Source of the DNA: Pseudarthrobacter psychrotolerans
Lineage (GTDB): Bacteria; Actinomycetota; Actinomycetes; Actinomycetales; Micrococcaceae
Direction of reading: 5' to 3'
Length of the DNA stretch: 64,000 nt
Assembly: GCF_009911795.1 (NCBI RefSeq)
Contig: NZ_CP047898.1
Span: forward strand, 744,001 to 808,000
The notes under the pieces were generated by a model. It did not search any database. It was not told where the DNA came from and saw nothing but the letters and a program-made list of their open reading frames with translations. Positions 53,756-63,446 of this stretch are shown here, piece after piece; positions within the stretch are counted from its first letter, which is position 1, and each line of letters begins with the position of its first letter. Position numbers and translations under genes: made by a program.

Positions 53756-54967
53756 TTAGACGCGCTCAATGAGCATGGACGTCCCCTGGCCGACGCCCAC
53801 ACACATGGTGGCCAGGCCGCGTCGGGCTTTTTCGCGTTCCATGCGGCCCAGCAGTGTTACGACCAGACGCGAGCCGCTGGAACCCAGCGGGTGGCCCAGG
53901 GCGATCGCGCCGCCGTCGTTGTTAACAATGCCGGCATCAAGTTTGAGCTCCCGCAAGACCGCGAGCGATTGGGAAGCGAAGGCCTCGTTGAGTTCGACGG
54001 CATCCAGGTCCTCGATACCCCAGCGGGCCCGTTGAAGCACCTTGTTGGTTGAGGGGACCGGGCCGATGCCCATGAGCTCGGGGCTCACCCCGGCGGAGGC
54101 TCCGTCGACGATGCGGGCGCGAGGGCTCAGGCCAAACTTCTTCACGGCCGCCGCGGAGGCCACGATGATTGCCGAGGATCCGTCATTCAGGGTGCTGGAG
54201 TTTCCCGCGATGACGACGCCACCGGGTTTGATGATGGATTTCAGCCTGGCCAGCACGTCCAGGGTGGTGCCTTCACGGGGCCCTTCGTCCGTGTCCACGA
54301 TGGTGTTGCCCTTGCGGCCATGGATCGTGACGGGGACGATCTCGTCCGTGAACCTGCCGCCCGCTACTGCTGCGAGGGCGCGTTCGTGGGACTGGACGGC
54401 GAAGGCATCTGCATCTTCGCGGGTAATCCCGTAGGCCTCAGCGACTTCCTCGGCGGTCTGAGGCATCGAGTAGGTCATCTTGCCTTGGCAGGACAGATCG
54501 CCGGTTGAAAATCGTTCATTGGCGAAGCGCCAACCGATTGACGTATCGAAGACCGCACCCGGTTTGGCGAAGGCCGTCAACGGCTTTTCCTGCACCCAGG
54601 GGGCACGGCTCATGGACTCGACGCCGCCGGCCACGATGATGTCCGCCGCCCCGGCCTTGACCATTTGTGAAGCCATGATGATGGCGCTGAGTCCCGAAGC
54701 GCACAGGCGGTTGACCGTCATGCCCGGCACATGATCGCCGTAGCCGGCAAGCAGCCAGGCCATACGGGCCACATTGCGGTTTTCCTCACCTGCGCCATTG
54801 GCGTTGCCGAAGATCACTTCGTCCACTGTGTCCGGATCTACGCCGGCGCGTTCTACGGCGGCCTTGATGGCCAGCGCCACCATGTCGTCGGGGCGCATCG
54901 TGGACAGCGCACCGCCGTAGCGGCCAACCGGGGTGCGGGCTCCGCCGATGAGGAATGCCTCAGTCAT
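53756..54967 (-). CDS. Acetyl-CoA acyltransferase (thiolase)
   Basis: A 403-aa degradative thiolase cleaving a 3-ketoacyl-CoA with CoA. The nucleophile Cys is in [12 protein letters not shown]; other active-site parts are [24 protein letters not shown] and MCVGVGQG (second Cys). Last gene of the seven-gene minus-strand acid-oxidation unit. In the proposed glutarate route it would split acetoacetyl-CoA into two acetyl-CoA. A 3-ketoadipyl-CoA thiolase is the main alternative. Confidence 0.93.
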   Translation of the reverse strand: MTEAFLIGGARTPVGRYGGALSTMRPDDMVALAIKAAVERAGVDPDTVDEVIFGNANGAGEENRNVARMAWLLAGYGDHVPGMTVNRLCASGLSAIIMASQMVKAGAADIIVAGGVESMSRAPWVQEKPLTAFAKPGAVFDTSIGWRFANERFSTGDLSCQGKMTYSMPQTAEEVAEAYGITREDADAFAVQSHERALAAVAGGRFTDEIVPVTIHGRKGNTIVDTDEGPREGTTLDVLARLKSIIKPGGVVIAGNSSTLNDGSSAIIVASAAAVKKFGLSPRARIVDGASAGVSPELMGIGPVPSTNKVLQRARWGIEDLDAVELNEAFASQSLAVLRELKLDAGIVNNDGGAIALGHPLGSSGSRLVVTLLGRMEREKARRGLATMCVGVGQGTSMLIERV

Positions 54968-55038
54968 TCAGGTGTCCTTAAGTTCAGTGTGTTGCATGGG
55001 TTCGTGCTGCTGGGGCCTGGCGGGTTTGCCGGGCGGAT

Positions 55039-55914
55039 TTACGGGAGCTTGGTTCCGGATTGGTCATATTCATACCAGCCGTGCCCGGTTTTCTTGCCGT
55101 AACGTCCCTGCTCGTACAGTGCCTTCAGGGCTGGGTGCGGTAGGTCCTCGGGGCGCCCTGTTTCCTCGTAGGTGGCCATGCGGATGAGGTAGCTGACGTC
55201 CAGGCCGACCAGGTCCATGAGTTCAAATGGCCCCATGGGGTGGCCCAGTGCGGTCTTGGCGGCGGTGTCGATGTCCTCGTGGCTGGCAATGCCTGCGGTG
55301 ACCAGATGAAGCGCCTCGTCCCGGATGGCGCCCATGAGCCGGTTGGCGACGAATCCCGGGATTTCGTGGTTGATCAGGACCGGGGACTTGCCCAAGGCGC
55401 GGGCCAGTTCCATGGTGGAATCCACTGTTTCCTGGGAGGTTTGATCATGGCGGACCACTTCGACGCACTTCATGACCAGGGCCGGGTTGAAGAAGTGCAT
55501 GTTGCAGACCTTGTCCGGCCGGCCGGTCGCCGAGGCAACCTTGGAGGAACCGTAGGTGGAGGAATTTGTGGCCAGGACGGTGTTGGCTGGTGCTGCCTTG
55601 TCGAGAGCTGTGAAGATGGCTCGCTTGACGTCCAATTTCTCGGTGGCGGCCTCAATGACGAAGTCGGCATCGGCGGCGCCTTCCTCCAGCGAGGTGGTGA
55701 AGTTCAGCCGCGCCAATGCCGTGTCGGCCTCGGCGCGGTCCAGCCGTCCTTTGGCCACGAAGTGATCCATACGCGTGGCAAGCTGATCGCGGGCGGCGGC
55801 CAGCGAAGGTTCGGAAATGTCCTGGATGGTGGTGCGGTAACCCGCCAGCGCGCCGAGCATACCGATCTGCGAGCCCATGGCACCGGATCCAACGATCAGG
55901 ATGTTGTTCTGCAT
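55039..55914 (-). CDS. 3-hydroxyacyl-CoA dehydrogenase
   Basis: A 291-aa NAD-dependent enzyme of the 3-hydroxybutyryl-CoA dehydrogenase type. It has NAD loop ILIVGSGAMGSQIGMLGALAGY; SSTYGSSKVASATGRPDKVCNMHFFNPALVMKCVEVV with the catalytic His; and NHEIPGFVANRLMGAIRDEALHLV. The C-terminal domain ends GRYGKKTGHGWYEYD. It converts 3-hydroxyacyl-CoA to 3-ketoacyl-CoA between the hydratase and the thiolase, matching gene order. 71 bp from the thiolase gene. Confidence 0.93.
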   Translation of the reverse strand: MQNNILIVGSGAMGSQIGMLGALAGYRTTIQDISEPSLAAARDQLATRMDHFVAKGRLDRAEADTALARLNFTTSLEEGAADADFVIEAATEKLDVKRAIFTALDKAAPANTVLATNSSTYGSSKVASATGRPDKVCNMHFFNPALVMKCVEVVRHDQTSQETVDSTMELARALGKSPVLINHEIPGFVANRLMGAIRDEALHLVTAGIASHEDIDTAAKTALGHPMGPFELMDLVGLDVSYLIRMATYEETGRPEDLPHPALKALYEQGRYGKKTGHGWYEYDQSGTKLP

Positions 55915-55926
55915 AGTTTTCTTCCC

Positions 55927-56703
55927 CTATCGGCCGGTGAATTCGGCCGGGCGTTTGTCGATGAAGGCCTGGGCGCCTTCGCGTTTGTCCTGGGTGGAGT
56001 AGAGCAGGGATTGCGCGAGCCGTTCGAGCAGGAGCCCGGTACGCTGGTCCGTTTCGGATCCGCCCTTGATGACGAGCTTGCCCAGCCGGACGGCCAACGG
56101 ACCCTTCGCGAGGATTTTCTCAGCGGTGGCCCGGACGGCGTCCAGCAGTTCCGCGTCGGGCACGACGTCGGTGACGAGCCCGATGCGCAGGGCCTCGGCG
56201 GCACCGAAGATCCGGCCGGTGAGGATGAGTTCGACGGCGCGGCCCTTTCCTACCAGCCTGGTGAGCCGCTGGGTTCCCCCGGCGCCCGGGAGGATGCCTA
56301 AGTTGGTTTCCGGGAGTCCGAAGCGGGCGCTGTCTGCCGCGATGCGGATATCGCAGGACATGGCCAGCTCGTTGCCGCCGCCGAGTGCGAAGCCGTTGAT
56401 GGCTGCGATGGTGGGTTTCTCGTAGTCCTCGATGTAGTCATACAGTCGCTGCATGTCCGCGCTCAGGCCATCGAGGAAGGTGTAGTCCACCAGCTGCGTG
56501 ATGTCCGCCCCGGCGATGAACGCCTTGTTTCCGGCGCCGGTAAAGACGACGGCGCCGACGTCGTCCTGGACCGCAAAGTCTTCCAGGGCGTGCCGGATTT
56601 CCCGCAGCACTGTTTTGCTGAGCGCGTTGCGGACCTCCGGCCGGTTGATGGTGATGGTGCCGAGTCCCTTGCAGGCGTCGGCGAGGATGGTTTCATAACC
56701 CAT
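55927..56703 (-). CDS. Enoyl-CoA hydratase (crotonase family)
   Basis: A 258-aa crotonase. The oxyanion-hole segments are GNKAFIAGADI and AAINGFALGGGNELAMSCDIRIA; catalytic acidic residues lie in the following LPETNLGILPGAGGTQRLTRLVGKG. Length is normal. It sits 12 bp upstream of the dehydrogenase gene and 9 bp after the GcdH-like gene, so it should hydrate the enoyl-CoA made by that enzyme (crotonyl-CoA if the substrate is glutaryl-CoA). Confidence 0.93.
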   Translation of the reverse strand: MGYETILADACKGLGTITINRPEVRNALSKTVLREIRHALEDFAVQDDVGAVVFTGAGNKAFIAGADITQLVDYTFLDGLSADMQRLYDYIEDYEKPTIAAINGFALGGGNELAMSCDIRIAADSARFGLPETNLGILPGAGGTQRLTRLVGKGRAVELILTGRIFGAAEALRIGLVTDVVPDAELLDAVRATAEKILAKGPLAVRLGKLVIKGGSETDQRTGLLLERLAQSLLYSTQDKREGAQAFIDKRPAEFTGR

Positions 56704-56712
56704 GGGTGTCGC

Positions 56713-57906
56713 CTAACGGAACGCCGGCTGGCCGGTGATGTGGTTGCCGAGAATCAGTGTGTGGACTTCGTCGGTGCCCTCGTAGGTGCGCACGGATTCG
56801 AGGTTGTTGGCGTGGCGCAGCGGTGAGTAGTCAAGGGTGATGCCGTTCCCGCCCAGGATGGTGCGTGCCTCGCGGCAGATTTCAATGGCCTCGCGGCAGT
56901 TGTTGAGTTTGCCCACCGAGATCTGCACGGGTTCCAGGGTTCCTGCGTCCTTGAGCCGCCCGGTGTGGATGGCCAGCATGGTGCCCTTCTGGATTTCCAG
57001 CAGCATGTTGACGAGCTTGAGCTGGGTCAGCTGGTAGGCGGCCAGCGGCTTGTCGAATTGCATGCGCTCCAAGGAGTACTTCAGTGCCTCCTCATAAGAA
57101 TCACGGGCCGCTCCCATGGCGCCCCAGATGATCCCGTAGCGGGCCTCGTTCAGGCAGGAGAACGGTCCGCGCAGGCCCTTGGCGCCGGGCAGCGCCGCCT
57201 CCTCGGGCAGCAGGACGTCCTCGAAGATGATGTCGCACTGGATGGAGGCCCGCATGGAGAGTTTGGGCTCTATCGGTGTGGCGGTGAAACCAGGGGCGTT
57301 GGTGGGGACAAGGAAGCCGCGCACGCCTTCATCGGTTGCGGCCCAGATCACGGCGACCTGGGCGATGGAGGCCAGGCCGATCCAGCGTTTGGCGCCGTTG
57401 AGGACCCAACCGCCGCCCTGGCGCACCGCGGTGGTCTTCATGGACGAGGGGTCCGAGCCCGCGGTTGGTTCGGTCAGCCCGAAGCAGCCAATGATCTCGC
57501 CCCTGGCCATGCCCGGCAGGTAGGCGTTCTTCTGGTCCTCGGAGCCCCACTTGTGGATGGCGGTCATGGCCAGCGAACCCTGCACCGACACGAAAGTGCG
57601 CAACCCCGAGTCCCCGGCCTCGAGTTCCATGGCGGCGATGCCGTATTCCACAGCGGTGCGGCCCGGGCAGCCATAACCCTTCAAGTGCATGCCGAGCAGG
57701 CCCAGGGCGCCCATTTCACGAACGATTTCGACCGGGAAGTGGGCGGCTTCGTACCAGTCCCTGATGTTCGGCTTGATGCGATCGTTCACGAATTCGCGGA
57801 CGGTGTCGCGCAGGGCCAGCTCATCGCTGCTGAGCAAGCCGTCGAGGTTCAGCACATCGGATTTGGCCACGATGGCCGATTCGTTCTCTTTGACGAGGGT
57901 GTTCAT
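56713..57906 (-). CDS. gcdH: Glutaryl-CoA dehydrogenase-like acyl-CoA dehydrogenase
   Basis: A 397-aa FAD enzyme that follows glutaryl-CoA dehydrogenase along its whole length: LKGYGCPGRTAVEYGIAAMELE near residue 90, GEIIGCFGLTEPTAGSDPSSMKTTA, RWIGLASIAQVAVIWA, NEARYGIIWGAMGAARDSYEEALKYSLERMQFDKPLA, and the catalytic Glu in VRTYEGTDEVHTLILGNHITG. Such enzymes oxidise and decarboxylate glutaryl-CoA to crotonyl-CoA. ATG 57906 is preferred; an in-frame ATG lies at 57924. The neighbouring CoA-transferase, hydratase, dehydrogenase and thiolase genes supply the remaining steps. Confidence 0.9.
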   Translation of the reverse strand: MNTLVKENESAIVAKSDVLNLDGLLSSDELALRDTVREFVNDRIKPNIRDWYEAAHFPVEIVREMGALGLLGMHLKGYGCPGRTAVEYGIAAMELEAGDSGLRTFVSVQGSLAMTAIHKWGSEDQKNAYLPGMARGEIIGCFGLTEPTAGSDPSSMKTTAVRQGGGWVLNGAKRWIGLASIAQVAVIWAATDEGVRGFLVPTNAPGFTATPIEPKLSMRASIQCDIIFEDVLLPEEAALPGAKGLRGPFSCLNEARYGIIWGAMGAARDSYEEALKYSLERMQFDKPLAAYQLTQLKLVNMLLEIQKGTMLAIHTGRLKDAGTLEPVQISVGKLNNCREAIEICREARTILGGNGITLDYSPLRHANNLESVRTYEGTDEVHTLILGNHITGQPAFR

Positions 57907-57935
57907 TGTCGATCTCTTTTCCAAGGTCTTTGTTT

Positions 57936-59129
57936 CTAGTGGCCGGAGGAGGCTGGCTGAGGTTGGTAGGTCGGCAGCACGGTGTCGTTGTCGGCGCCCA
58001 GCTCGGGGGGAGCGATGCGCACCTGGGGGCGCTGGCCCGCGAAGTTGACCGGGAAGGCCACCTGCTTCAGTGCGCCAATAGTGGGATGCTCAACGGTCTG
58101 CAGCATGTCCAGGGCCGCGGTGTGCGGGTGGGCGTAGACCTCGTCAAGGCCGCGGATCGGTGAGGCCGGGATACCGCGGGAGGAGAACAGCTCGCACCAC
58201 TGTGCAACGGTCTTGGCCTTCAAGGCCTTCCCCAGCTCAATGTTGAGGCGCTCGCGGTTGGCCAGCCGGCCGTTGTTGGTGGCCAGATCCGCATCGGCGC
58301 CCAAGTCCGGGCGGTCGATGGCGGCGCAAAGCTTCTGCCAGAGGGAGTCGTTGCCGATGGCAATGACGAAGTATCCGTCCCGCGCCTGGTATGCCTGATA
58401 GGGGACCAGGTTGGGGTGTCCGGAGCCCAGCGGACCGGGCCTGACGCCGTCGGCGAAGTAGTTGGTCGCCCAGTTCACGTGCAGGGCCAGCTGGCTTTCG
58501 TACAGCGAGGTCGTCACATACTGGCCTTTCCCGGTGCGCGAGCGCTCCAGCAGTGCGGCGAGCAGCCCGATGATGCCAAAGAGCGAGGCGCCCAGGTCCC
58601 CCATGGCGAAGCCTGCCTTCAGCGGCGGCCCGCCGGGTTCCCCGGTGAGGGACATAAGCCCTCCGGCGGCCTGGGCGATCATGTCGTAGCCCGGCTCGTC
58701 GCGCAGCGGCCCGTGGTCGCCGAAGGCGGAAATGTGCAGGATGACAAGGTGCGGGTAGCGCTCGGAGAGCGCCTTGTAGTCGAAGATCCGCTGCAGGCCG
58801 GAGCCGGGGCGGAAGTTTTCCACCAGCACATCGGCATCGGCGAGCATCCGGTGTACCGTCTCCTGGCCCTCGGGGCTTTTCAGGTCGATGGTGACTGACT
58901 TCTTGCCGCGGTTGATGGCCAGGTAGTAGGTGGCGTCGGTGCCTTTGACCGGCGGTCCCCAGGATCGGGTGGGGTCCCCGCCCTCGGGGTGCTCGATCTT
59001 GGTGACTTCGGCGCCCATATCGGCCAGGGACATGGTGGCGTAGGGCCCGGCCAGGATCTTGGACAGGTCAACGACCTTGATGCCGGCCAGGGGGCCAGTT
59101 CCGTGTGGAGTGTTCATGTTCGGTTCCAT
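57936..59129 (-). CDS. CaiB/BaiF (class III) CoA-transferase
   Basis: A 397-aa family III CoA-transferase. It has the N-terminal GPLAGIKVVDLSKILAGPYATMSLADMGAEVTKIEHPEGGD and, in YDMIAQAAGGLMSLTGEPGGPPLKAG, the region of the catalytic Asp (FAMGDLGASLFGIIGLLAALLERSRTGKGQYV). Human SUGCT, which activates glutarate with succinyl-CoA, is of this family, so glutarate activation is a good guess beside a GcdH-like gene. The actual acid is unproven. It lies between two acyl-CoA dehydrogenase genes on one strand. Confidence 0.9.
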   Translation of the reverse strand: MEPNMNTPHGTGPLAGIKVVDLSKILAGPYATMSLADMGAEVTKIEHPEGGDPTRSWGPPVKGTDATYYLAINRGKKSVTIDLKSPEGQETVHRMLADADVLVENFRPGSGLQRIFDYKALSERYPHLVILHISAFGDHGPLRDEPGYDMIAQAAGGLMSLTGEPGGPPLKAGFAMGDLGASLFGIIGLLAALLERSRTGKGQYVTTSLYESQLALHVNWATNYFADGVRPGPLGSGHPNLVPYQAYQARDGYFVIAIGNDSLWQKLCAAIDRPDLGADADLATNNGRLANRERLNIELGKALKAKTVAQWCELFSSRGIPASPIRGLDEVYAHPHTAALDMLQTVEHPTIGALKQVAFPVNFAGQRPQVRIAPPELGADNDTVLPTYQPQPASSGH

Positions 59130-59152
59130 GGTGTTCAGCCTTCTTCCAATGC

Positions 59153-60844
59153 TTACTTGAAGACCTTGAGGGCGGCCGCGCGGGGCACGAAGGCCCCGTC
59201 GACGATTTCATCCAGCCAGGCCAGCGCCTCGGGGGTGGTGTCGGTCCGGGACTGCACGATCAGGGAGATGTAGGAGTTGGCGACGAGCAATTTGCGGTAG
59301 CCGGTGGCGGAGGTGGATTCGTGAAAGGCCTGCTCGAGCAGCAGGGTGGCCATGATGAGCCGGGCAAGCGCGTGGGTGTAGTGGCCGATCATGGCCTGGG
59401 CGTCCTGGTTCCCGCCTTCCAGAATGGATTCCCCGCGCGTCAGCAGCTCGTGCCAGGCATCGGTGAGTATCTGTGCGCCGGGGGCGGCGTCGGAAACCTG
59501 AAGCGCGGCAAGCTTTTCATTCATCGAGGCGGCGATGACACGGTGCGCGCCGTAGTGCTTCATGCAGCGCAGCACGTCCAGGGCGATGACGTTGCTCGAA
59601 CCCTCCCAGATGGAGCCCAGGTGCGAGTCGCGCAGCAGGCGGGAGTTGGGCCAGTCCTCGATGTAGCCGTTGCCGCCGCGGATTTCCATGGCCTCGCCGG
59701 TGACCCAGCGTGCCTTCTTGCAGATGTAGTGCTTGGCGATGGGGGTCAGGACACGGATGAGCGACTTGGAGGTTTCATCCCCGGCGTCGGCCTTTTGCAG
59801 CGTGTCGCCGGAGTGGAAGATCAGGCCCAATGATGCCTCGGCCTCCAGTGCCAGCGGCAGGATGGTGTTGCGCATCAGCGGCTGTTCCATCAGCGGCTTG
59901 CCGAAGACCACGCGCTGGCGGGCGTGGGTTACTGATTCTGAGACCGCCCGGCGCATCAGGGCAGCCGAACGCATGGCGTTGGACAGACGCGAGGTATTGA
60001 TCATTTCGGCCATCTGCTTGAAGCCGTGATCGAGCCGCCCGACCTGCAGGGCGTAGGCACCATCCAGTGTGACCTCGCCGCTGGGCATGGACCGGGTGCC
60101 CAGTTTGTCCTTCAGCCGGTTGATCACGTAGTTGTTGCGTGAGCCGTCGGGCATCAGGCGCGGCAGCATGAACAAACCGACGCCCCTGGTCGTGTCGTCC
60201 CCGCCGGGGTACTTCGCCAAGGTCAGCACCACATCGGCGTCGGGGTTGGAAGTAAACCATTTGTCGCCGGTCAAACGCCAGGCATCGCCGTCGGGCGCGG
60301 CTTGGGTTTCGGTCATCGCAATGTCGGTGCCGGCTTGGGTTTCGGTCATGAACATGGCGCCTGTGAGCCGCGAATCCGCATCCGTCGAGGTCAAACCGTC
60401 AATGAACGCGCTGAATATTTTGGGGTCGCCGAATTTCCGCAGGGTACGTGCGGCGGCGTCCGTCATCGATACGGGACATGCAAGCCCGAACTCAGCCTGG
60501 ACAAAAACATAGGACAATGCGTACTTGGCCAGGTGCGGCGGAATGTCCTTCCACCCATGGATGCCTCGGTGTGAGAGCGCCGAGAGGCCGTATTGTTCGT
60601 ACGCTGCCCGGGACAGTTCCAGATAGCTCGGGTGGTATGCAATGGCATCGACCCTGTTGCCGTCACGATCGAACTGTTCAAGAACCGGCGGGTTCTTATC
60701 CGCGCTGTCGGCGAGACCGGCCAGGCGTGTGGCTGCATCTTCGCCCAGCTTGTTCAGAATCGGAACCAGCAGTTCCCTGTCCTCCGGGCCCAAGTAGCGT
60801 TCAACAAGTGGCAGTAATGCCGGATCGCTTGTTACAAAATTCAT
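59153..60844 (-). CDS. Acyl-CoA dehydrogenase, long (AidB-like) type
   Basis: A 563-aa acyl-CoA dehydrogenase, longer than the classic 380-400 aa and similar in layout to AidB/ACAD long forms. FAD/substrate contacts are GAMFMTETQAGTDIAMTETQAAPDGDAWRLTGDKWFTSNPDADVVLTLA, SVTHARQRVVFGKPLMEQPLMRN and EIRGGNGYIEDWPNSRLLRDSHLGSIWEGSSNVIALDVLRCM, which has the family's near-C-terminal Glu. A helical C-terminal extension of about 130 residues follows. Substrate unknown. Second gene of the acid-oxidation unit after the transporter. Confidence 0.9.
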   Translation of the reverse strand: MNFVTSDPALLPLVERYLGPEDRELLVPILNKLGEDAATRLAGLADSADKNPPVLEQFDRDGNRVDAIAYHPSYLELSRAAYEQYGLSALSHRGIHGWKDIPPHLAKYALSYVFVQAEFGLACPVSMTDAAARTLRKFGDPKIFSAFIDGLTSTDADSRLTGAMFMTETQAGTDIAMTETQAAPDGDAWRLTGDKWFTSNPDADVVLTLAKYPGGDDTTRGVGLFMLPRLMPDGSRNNYVINRLKDKLGTRSMPSGEVTLDGAYALQVGRLDHGFKQMAEMINTSRLSNAMRSAALMRRAVSESVTHARQRVVFGKPLMEQPLMRNTILPLALEAEASLGLIFHSGDTLQKADAGDETSKSLIRVLTPIAKHYICKKARWVTGEAMEIRGGNGYIEDWPNSRLLRDSHLGSIWEGSSNVIALDVLRCMKHYGAHRVIAASMNEKLAALQVSDAAPGAQILTDAWHELLTRGESILEGGNQDAQAMIGHYTHALARLIMATLLLEQAFHESTSATGYRKLLVANSYISLIVQSRTDTTPEALAWLDEIVDGAFVPRAAALKVFK

Positions 60845-60913
60845 GGTCTTTACGTCCCTCTGGGGATTTTGGTGGATGCGGTTACCTGCGCGTTTGGCGC
60901 GCGCTGCCGGTGG

Positions 60914-62248
60914 CTATGCCTGCTCGAGCTGCCCATCCCGCGATGTCCAGGCCTTGCCGCGCAGCAGCAACACCATGCAGGTCAGGGAAAGTGCTACATA
61001 TCCAAGCCCAAGGACCACGACGGGCCAGATTGATCCCGTCGAGTTGAACAGCATTTGGCCGATAAACGGAGCAGTGCCAGCGAAAATTGCTGTAGAGAGT
61101 TGGTAGGCCAACGAGATTCCTGTGTACCGGATGTGGGCCGGAAACAGCTGGGCCAGCACACCTGCCAGGGCTGAGTAGTACATCGCGTGGGGTGCGGTGG
61201 CCAGGACCATGCCGATCATGGCCAGGGCAAAATTGCCGGTCTGAATCATGAAGAACATCAGGGGCAGCAGGACCAGTTCCGGCAGGAGCATCCACAAGAC
61301 GGCTTTCTTCACATCGATCCTGGAGGCAAGGATGGCCCCAAACGGCTGGATAATGACCTGGGCCACCAGGGCAACAGTGATGATCTGCAGAAACTCGGTG
61401 CGGCTGAAGCCCAGCTCGCTTGTTGCCCAGGAGAGGGCAAAAGTGGTTTTGACGTAGGTGATGGCCACCCCGGCAACCACAGCGCCAACTGCCAGCAGCA
61501 CGACGCCGAGGTGGTCGCGGAGGATCTCGACCAGTGGAACCCTCTGTTGAGTCTTGGATTCAATGGCCCGGATCATTTCGGGGGTCTCGGTAATACGCAA
61601 GCGGATGTAAAGACCAATAAAGATCAGGACGGCGGAAGCGAGGAACGGCAGCCGCCATCCCCAGGAATTGAAGGCTTCCGAGCTCATGAAGGTGAGGCCA
61701 AGGAACGCCACCGTTGCCAGCAGGTTTCCCACAGGGGACCCCTGCTGGGCAAAGGCTCCGTACAGAATCTTCTTCTTTGGCGGGGCGAACTCTGTGGCGA
61801 TGAGCACCGCCCCGCCCCATTCACCACCCATCGCGACGCCTTGGACCACTCGAAGCAGAACGAGGAGGATCGGGGCCAGCACGCCGATCTCTGCGTACGT
61901 GGGCAGGAGGCCGACTCCGACCGTGGCCGCTCCCATAAGAAGCAGGGTGGTGATGACGGTGTTTTTACGCCCGAATTTGTCTCCAAAGTGGCCAAAAATG
62001 ATGCCACCGAGCGGCCGGGCGATGAAGCCCACGGCAAATGTTGCAAAGGCGGCCAGGGTGCCGATGGCCGGGGAGGCATCGGGGAAGAACAGCTTTCCCA
62101 AAACCAGGGCCGACGCGGTGCCGTAAATATAGAAATCGAACCATTCAATCGTCGTGCCCACGAAGGCGGCCATGCCAGCCCTGCGTCCTTGCTTCGGGTC
62201 GATGCCGGCTCCCTTGCCCGCCTGGATGGTAGTTGCTACGTCACTCAT
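60914..62248 (-). CDS. MFS transporter of the metabolite:H+ symporter family
   Basis: A 444-aa twelve-helix transporter. MHS-family motifs: GTTIEWFDFYIYGTASALVLGKLFFP near the N-terminus, FIARPLGGIIFGHFGDKFGRKNTVITTLLLMGAATVGVGLLPTYAEIG (loop 2-3 motif), VVQGVAMGGEWGGAVLIATEFAP and LRITETPEM. Relatives import shikimate, 2-oxoglutarate, citrate and dicarboxylates. ATG 62248 has AGGAG 7 nt upstream. First gene of the minus-strand unit, divergent from lysR, so it probably imports the acid that the following enzymes oxidise. Confidence 0.92.
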   Translation of the reverse strand: MSDVATTIQAGKGAGIDPKQGRRAGMAAFVGTTIEWFDFYIYGTASALVLGKLFFPDASPAIGTLAAFATFAVGFIARPLGGIIFGHFGDKFGRKNTVITTLLLMGAATVGVGLLPTYAEIGVLAPILLVLLRVVQGVAMGGEWGGAVLIATEFAPPKKKILYGAFAQQGSPVGNLLATVAFLGLTFMSSEAFNSWGWRLPFLASAVLIFIGLYIRLRITETPEMIRAIESKTQQRVPLVEILRDHLGVVLLAVGAVVAGVAITYVKTTFALSWATSELGFSRTEFLQIITVALVAQVIIQPFGAILASRIDVKKAVLWMLLPELVLLPLMFFMIQTGNFALAMIGMVLATAPHAMYYSALAGVLAQLFPAHIRYTGISLAYQLSTAIFAGTAPFIGQMLFNSTGSIWPVVVLGLGYVALSLTCMVLLLRGKAWTSRDGQLEQA

Positions 62249-62434
62249 TGCTTCTCCTTCGAAGGGTGGGCGCCCCGCACTCCAAAGGGTGGGACGCTCA
62301 CTCGCCAGTGTGCTGGGCATCACTCTTCCACCTTTGATACTTGGTGTCTAAGACATAGTTAGTTGCACATTGATTCCAGAAACCACATAATCGGTGGGTA
62401 GTGCCGTATTCGACTCACTGGAAGCGAGAGGGAC

Positions 62435-63319
62435 ATGGAGTTTCGGCAATTTGAGGCATTTCTGGCCGTGGCGGAAGAGCTTCACTTCGCGCGAGCAGCC
62501 GAGAAGCTCCATGTTGCCCAACCCGCGTTGAGCAAGATAATCAGAACCCTCGAGCGCGAGCTGGGAACCGAGCTGTTCGAACGAACCACCCGAAAGGTCC
62601 GCTTGACCCCCTCGGGAGAAGCCCTCCTGGAACCGGCCAAGGCAATTAGCGTCCATATCAACGGCGTCAAGCGAATCGCCAGGGCTGCACAGCAGGGCGA
62701 GATCGGCAGCGTCACAGTAGGGTTCGCTGGAACCACCGGATACTCGACTCTTTCGATCCTTGCCAGGGAGGTGTCGCGAAAGCAGCCCGGCATCAGCCTG
62801 GAGCTTCTGCCCCAGAACTACTCAGGCGAAGCGCTGTCGATGCTTCGGGACGGGACGATTGACCTGGCAGTCGTGAGTTCACCCGCCCCCGCAGGAATCT
62901 CGACGCTCCTCGTACGGAACGAGACGCTTATGCTTGCAATACCCAGCGACCATCGATTGGCCCGCCAGGACCGGATCAGCGTTCAGGACCTCCGCGACCA
63001 GCGGTTTATCGCCTATCCGGCCTCGCACGGCTCCCGGGTGAGGGACGCCATGCTGTCCATCTGCGCAGCGGCCGGATTCGTGCCGCACATCGCACAGGAA
63101 GCTCCCGACCCCTACAGCCTGTTGGCCCTGGTGGGGGCCGATGTGGGCGTCGCGATTGTTGTTGCGTCATCCAAGCACATCCGGGTAGACGGCGTCACTT
63201 ATGTGCCACTTGCCGAAGCCACCATGGTGCTGCCCATCGCCCTGGCCTGGAGGGACTCGAACCCCTCGTTGGCCTTAAGCACGGTTGTTGACCTGGCAAG
63301 GAACGTATTTACTTCTTAG
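62435..63319 (+). CDS. LysR-family transcriptional regulator
   Basis: A 294-aa activator-type regulator. The N-terminal winged HTH is MEFRQFEAFLAVAEELHFAR, continuing AAEKLHVAQPALSKIIRTLERELGTELFERTTRKVRLTPSGEALL, and the two-lobed effector domain includes GSVTVGFAGTTGYSTLSIL. It is divergent from the transporter gene with 186 bp between, the standard position for a LysR protein controlling a catabolic operon in response to its substrate. A hairpin terminator follows. Confidence 0.93.
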   Translation: MEFRQFEAFLAVAEELHFARAAEKLHVAQPALSKIIRTLERELGTELFERTTRKVRLTPSGEALLEPAKAISVHINGVKRIARAAQQGEIGSVTVGFAGTTGYSTLSILAREVSRKQPGISLELLPQNYSGEALSMLRDGTIDLAVVSSPAPAGISTLLVRNETLMLAIPSDHRLARQDRISVQDLRDQRFIAYPASHGSRVRDAMLSICAAAGFVPHIAQEAPDPYSLLALVGADVGVAIVVASSKHIRVDGVTYVPLAEATMVLPIALAWRDSNPSLALSTVVDLARNVFTS

Positions 63320-63330
63320 CCGGATCCGGC

Positions 63331-63360
63331 CGTGGTGCCCTGCTTCAGCGGGGCGCCACG
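63331..63360 (+). terminator. Hairpin terminator after lysR
   Basis: CGTGGTGCCC (63331-63340) pairs with GGGCGCCACG (63351-63360), with one G-T pair and a 10-base loop, 12 bp after the lysR stop. A strict T-run is missing. Confidence 0.5.
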
Positions 63361-63446
63361 CTTGTATCTGAATACGTCAGTTCAGTGCCGACCAGATGCC
63401 GCACAGGGGAACACTCGTAAGGGCAGCCAGGAACCAGGCGACGGTG

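Noticed and set aside
55240..56301. 353-codon plus-strand open frame across the hydroxyacyl-CoA dehydrogenase and hydratase genes
   Set aside because: It is antisense to two conserved genes and crosses their boundary.
61187..62362. 391-codon plus-strand open frame opposite the MFS transporter
   Set aside because: Its Gly/Asp/His-rich sequence is the complement of hydrophobic helices; the transporter on the other strand is certain.
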